Shown one piece after another: positions 62,702-64,000 of a stretch of DNA of 64,000 bases. The notes beneath the pieces were generated by a model. It made no database searches. It saw nothing but the letters and a program-made list of their open reading frames with translations, and was not told the origin of the DNA. The position numbers and the translations under genes are program-made. Source of the DNA: Ferruginibacter sp. (GTDB lineage: Bacteria; Bacteroidota; Bacteroidia; Chitinophagales; Chitinophagaceae). Positions within the stretch are counted from its first letter, which is position 1. The number at the start of each line of letters is the position of its first letter. The stretch covers positions 248,001 through 312,000 of the forward strand of contig JABFRP010000005.1 in the NCBI GenBank assembly GCA_013141115.1, in the 5' to 3' direction.

Positions 62702-64000
62702 TTATACCGCTACTTCTTCTGCATAAGAACTTACAGGCTCACAAGTACAAATTAAATTTCTGTCGCCAAAAGTATTATTAACCCTGCTGATGTTGGGCCA
62801 GAATTTATTTTGCTTTACAAACTCCAACGGAAATGCTGCAGTTTCCCTGCTGTATTTATGATTCCATTCGTTAGCGCAAATTACAAATTGTGTATGTGGC
62901 GCATGTTTCAATGGGTTATCTGCTTTATCCGCACTGCCATTTTCTACTGCACGTATTTCTTCCCGTATGCTTAATAATGCATCGCAAAAACGATCCAGTT
63001 CTGCTTTGTCTTCGCTTTCTGTGGGCTCTATCATTATGGTGCCTGCAACAGGAAAACTTAATGTAGGCGCATGAAAATTATAATCCATTAAACGCTTGGC
63101 CACATCTTCGGCTTCAATACCGGCACTTTGTTTAAATGGACGTAAGTCAACAATAAATTCGTGAGCACAAGTGCCATTCTTTCCGCTGTATAAAATTTTA
63201 TATTCTTTTTCTAAACGGGCCTTCATGTAGTTGGCATTTAAAATGGCATACTCTGTACTTTTCTTCAAACCTTCGGGGCCTAACAATTTTATATAAGCAT
63301 AACTTATTAATAAAATGCTTGCACTACCATAAGGCGCCGCACTTACTGCATTTATGGGATCGTTGCCACCAGTTGTGTGATTAACATGCGATGGTAAGTA
63401 AGGTGCCAGCTTTTCATTTACGCAAATTGGTCCCATGCCCGGGCCGCCGCCTCCATGAGGGATAGCAAATGTTTTATGTAAATTCAAATGGCAAACATCG
63501 GCACCGATATTACCTGGAGAAGTTAAACCTACCTGTGCATTCATGTTAGCACCATCCATATAAACCAATCCTCCATTGTCATGAATCAAAGCACAAATTT
63601 CTTTTATGCTTTCTTCAAACACGCCATGCGTACTTGGATAGGTTACCATTAAACCGGCTAAGCTGTCTTTGTATTTTTCCGCATTCATTCTCAGGTCGGC
63701 CACATCAATATTTCCTGCTTCATCGCATTTGGTTACTACTACTTTAAAACCCGCCATTACTGCACTTGCAGGATTGGTGCCGTGTGCCGAAATTGGAATG
63801 AGTATTACATTTCTGTTGGCTTCATTACGGTGTGCATGATAAGCACGTATGGTTAATAAACCAGCGTACTCGCCTTGTGCGCCACTGTTAGGTTGTAAAG
63901 AAGTGGCCGCAAAACCGGTAATATTGCTTAACCAGTTTTCTAACTCGGTAACCATTTGTTGGTAGCCTTTCCATTGATAAGAGGGTGCGAAAGGATGTAT
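62702..64000 (-). CDS. gcvP: Glycine dehydrogenase (decarboxylating), P-protein, C-terminal part (5' end outside window)
   Basis: The frame is open to the window edge; about 432 C-terminal residues are visible, under half of the usual 950 or so. The P-protein removes CO2 from glycine and loads the aminomethyl group on H-protein in the glycine cleavage system. Signatures: HPFAPSYQWKGYQQM at the edge, PNSGAQGEYAGLL, ISAHGTNPASAVMAG, the PLP-binding lysine in CHLNLHKTFAIPHGGGGPGMG and FPVAGTIMIEPTESEDKAE. It is transcribed alone here, with its own terminator. Confidence 0.97.
   Translation of the reverse strand: MHPFAPSYQWKGYQQMVTELENWLSNITGFAATSLQPNSGAQGEYAGLLTIRAYHAHRNEANRNVILIPISAHGTNPASAVMAGFKVVVTKCDEAGNIDVADLRMNAEKYKDSLAGLMVTYPSTHGVFEESIKEICALIHDNGGLVYMDGANMNAQVGLTSPGNIGADVCHLNLHKTFAIPHGGGGPGMGPICVNEKLAPYLPSHVNHTTGGNDPINAVSAAPYGSASILLISYAYIKLLGPEGLKKSTEYAILNANYMKARLEKEYKILYSGKNGTCAHEFIVDLRPFKQSAGIEAEDVAKRLMDYNFHAPTLSFPVAGTIMIEPTESEDKAELDRFCDALLSIREEIRAVENGSADKADNPLKHAPHTQFVICANEWNHKYSRETAAFPLEFVKQNKFWPNISRVNNTFGDRNLICTCEPVSSYAEEVAV

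Overview
The window is AT-rich, gene-dense chromosomal DNA from a member of the Bacteroidota, most likely the family Chitinophagaceae. The evidence is a SusC/SusD pair with surface glycan-binding lipoproteins, a gliding/type IX-type C-terminal domain (CHU_C), many lipoproteins with a Cys-Lys-Lys start, promoters of the TTTG-N19/20-TAnnTTTG type, and almost no Shine-Dalgarno sequences. I saw no rRNA, tRNA, CRISPR array, insertion sequence or prophage.

Layout. 1-9.7 kb: the end of a MATE exporter, a tandem pair of related outer-membrane barrel genes (the second carries an OmpA domain), an ABC-F ATPase, a DUF3347 protein with a TonB-dependent receptor, and two exported proteins of unknown role. 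9.8-15.1 kb: thrS-infC (without the usual rpmI-rplT), an RluF-type pseudouridine synthase, a fatty-acid hydroxylase-type membrane enzyme, a GNAT acetyltransferase and a 40-residue membrane peptide too short for most gene callers.

15.1-30.4 kb is a polysaccharide utilisation locus. A membrane-spanning regulator (propeller, Y_Y_Y, LuxR-type HTH) faces SusC, SusD, two PKD-type surface lipoproteins, a PKD-GH16 lipoprotein, a second GH16 and a GH3 beta-glucosidase. GH16 plus GH3 points to beta-1,3-(1,6)-glucan (laminarin-like) as substrate: bind at the surface, cut to oligomers, import through SusC/D, finish to glucose in the periplasm. Three phased copies of GATGTAGT lie between the regulator and SusC.

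30.4-45.3 kb: an exported protein, an XRE-S24 (LexA/CI-like) repressor with two CTAA-N5-TTAG palindromes on its own promoter, a DinB-fold protein, ssb, a GH92 mannosidase, an APC permease, a dicarboxylate symporter, DedA, an MFS transporter, a GT9 glycosyltransferase, a DUF922 protein, and an Nramp-UspA fusion whose promoter is covered by a DtxR/MntR-like palindrome. 45.4-64 kb: RidA-like, CYTH, a GT35 glucan phosphorylase-like protein whose PLP lysine position is Thr, a GDSL lipoprotein, a large SPFH protein, a class C beta-lactamase-like hydrolase, a broken thioesterase gene, a thioredoxin-TPR protein, an MFS transporter with a striking inverted repeat at its start, a DUF6263-like protein, a cold-shock protein, a KAS III-like enzyme, a CHU_C protein, an unknown lipoprotein and the C-terminal part of gcvP.

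No clearly new multi-gene system is evident. The best leads are the Lys-to-Thr phosphorylase, the three putative operators (PUL repeats, XRE-S24 palindromes, Nramp palindrome), the inverted repeat before the MFS gene and the small membrane ORF.
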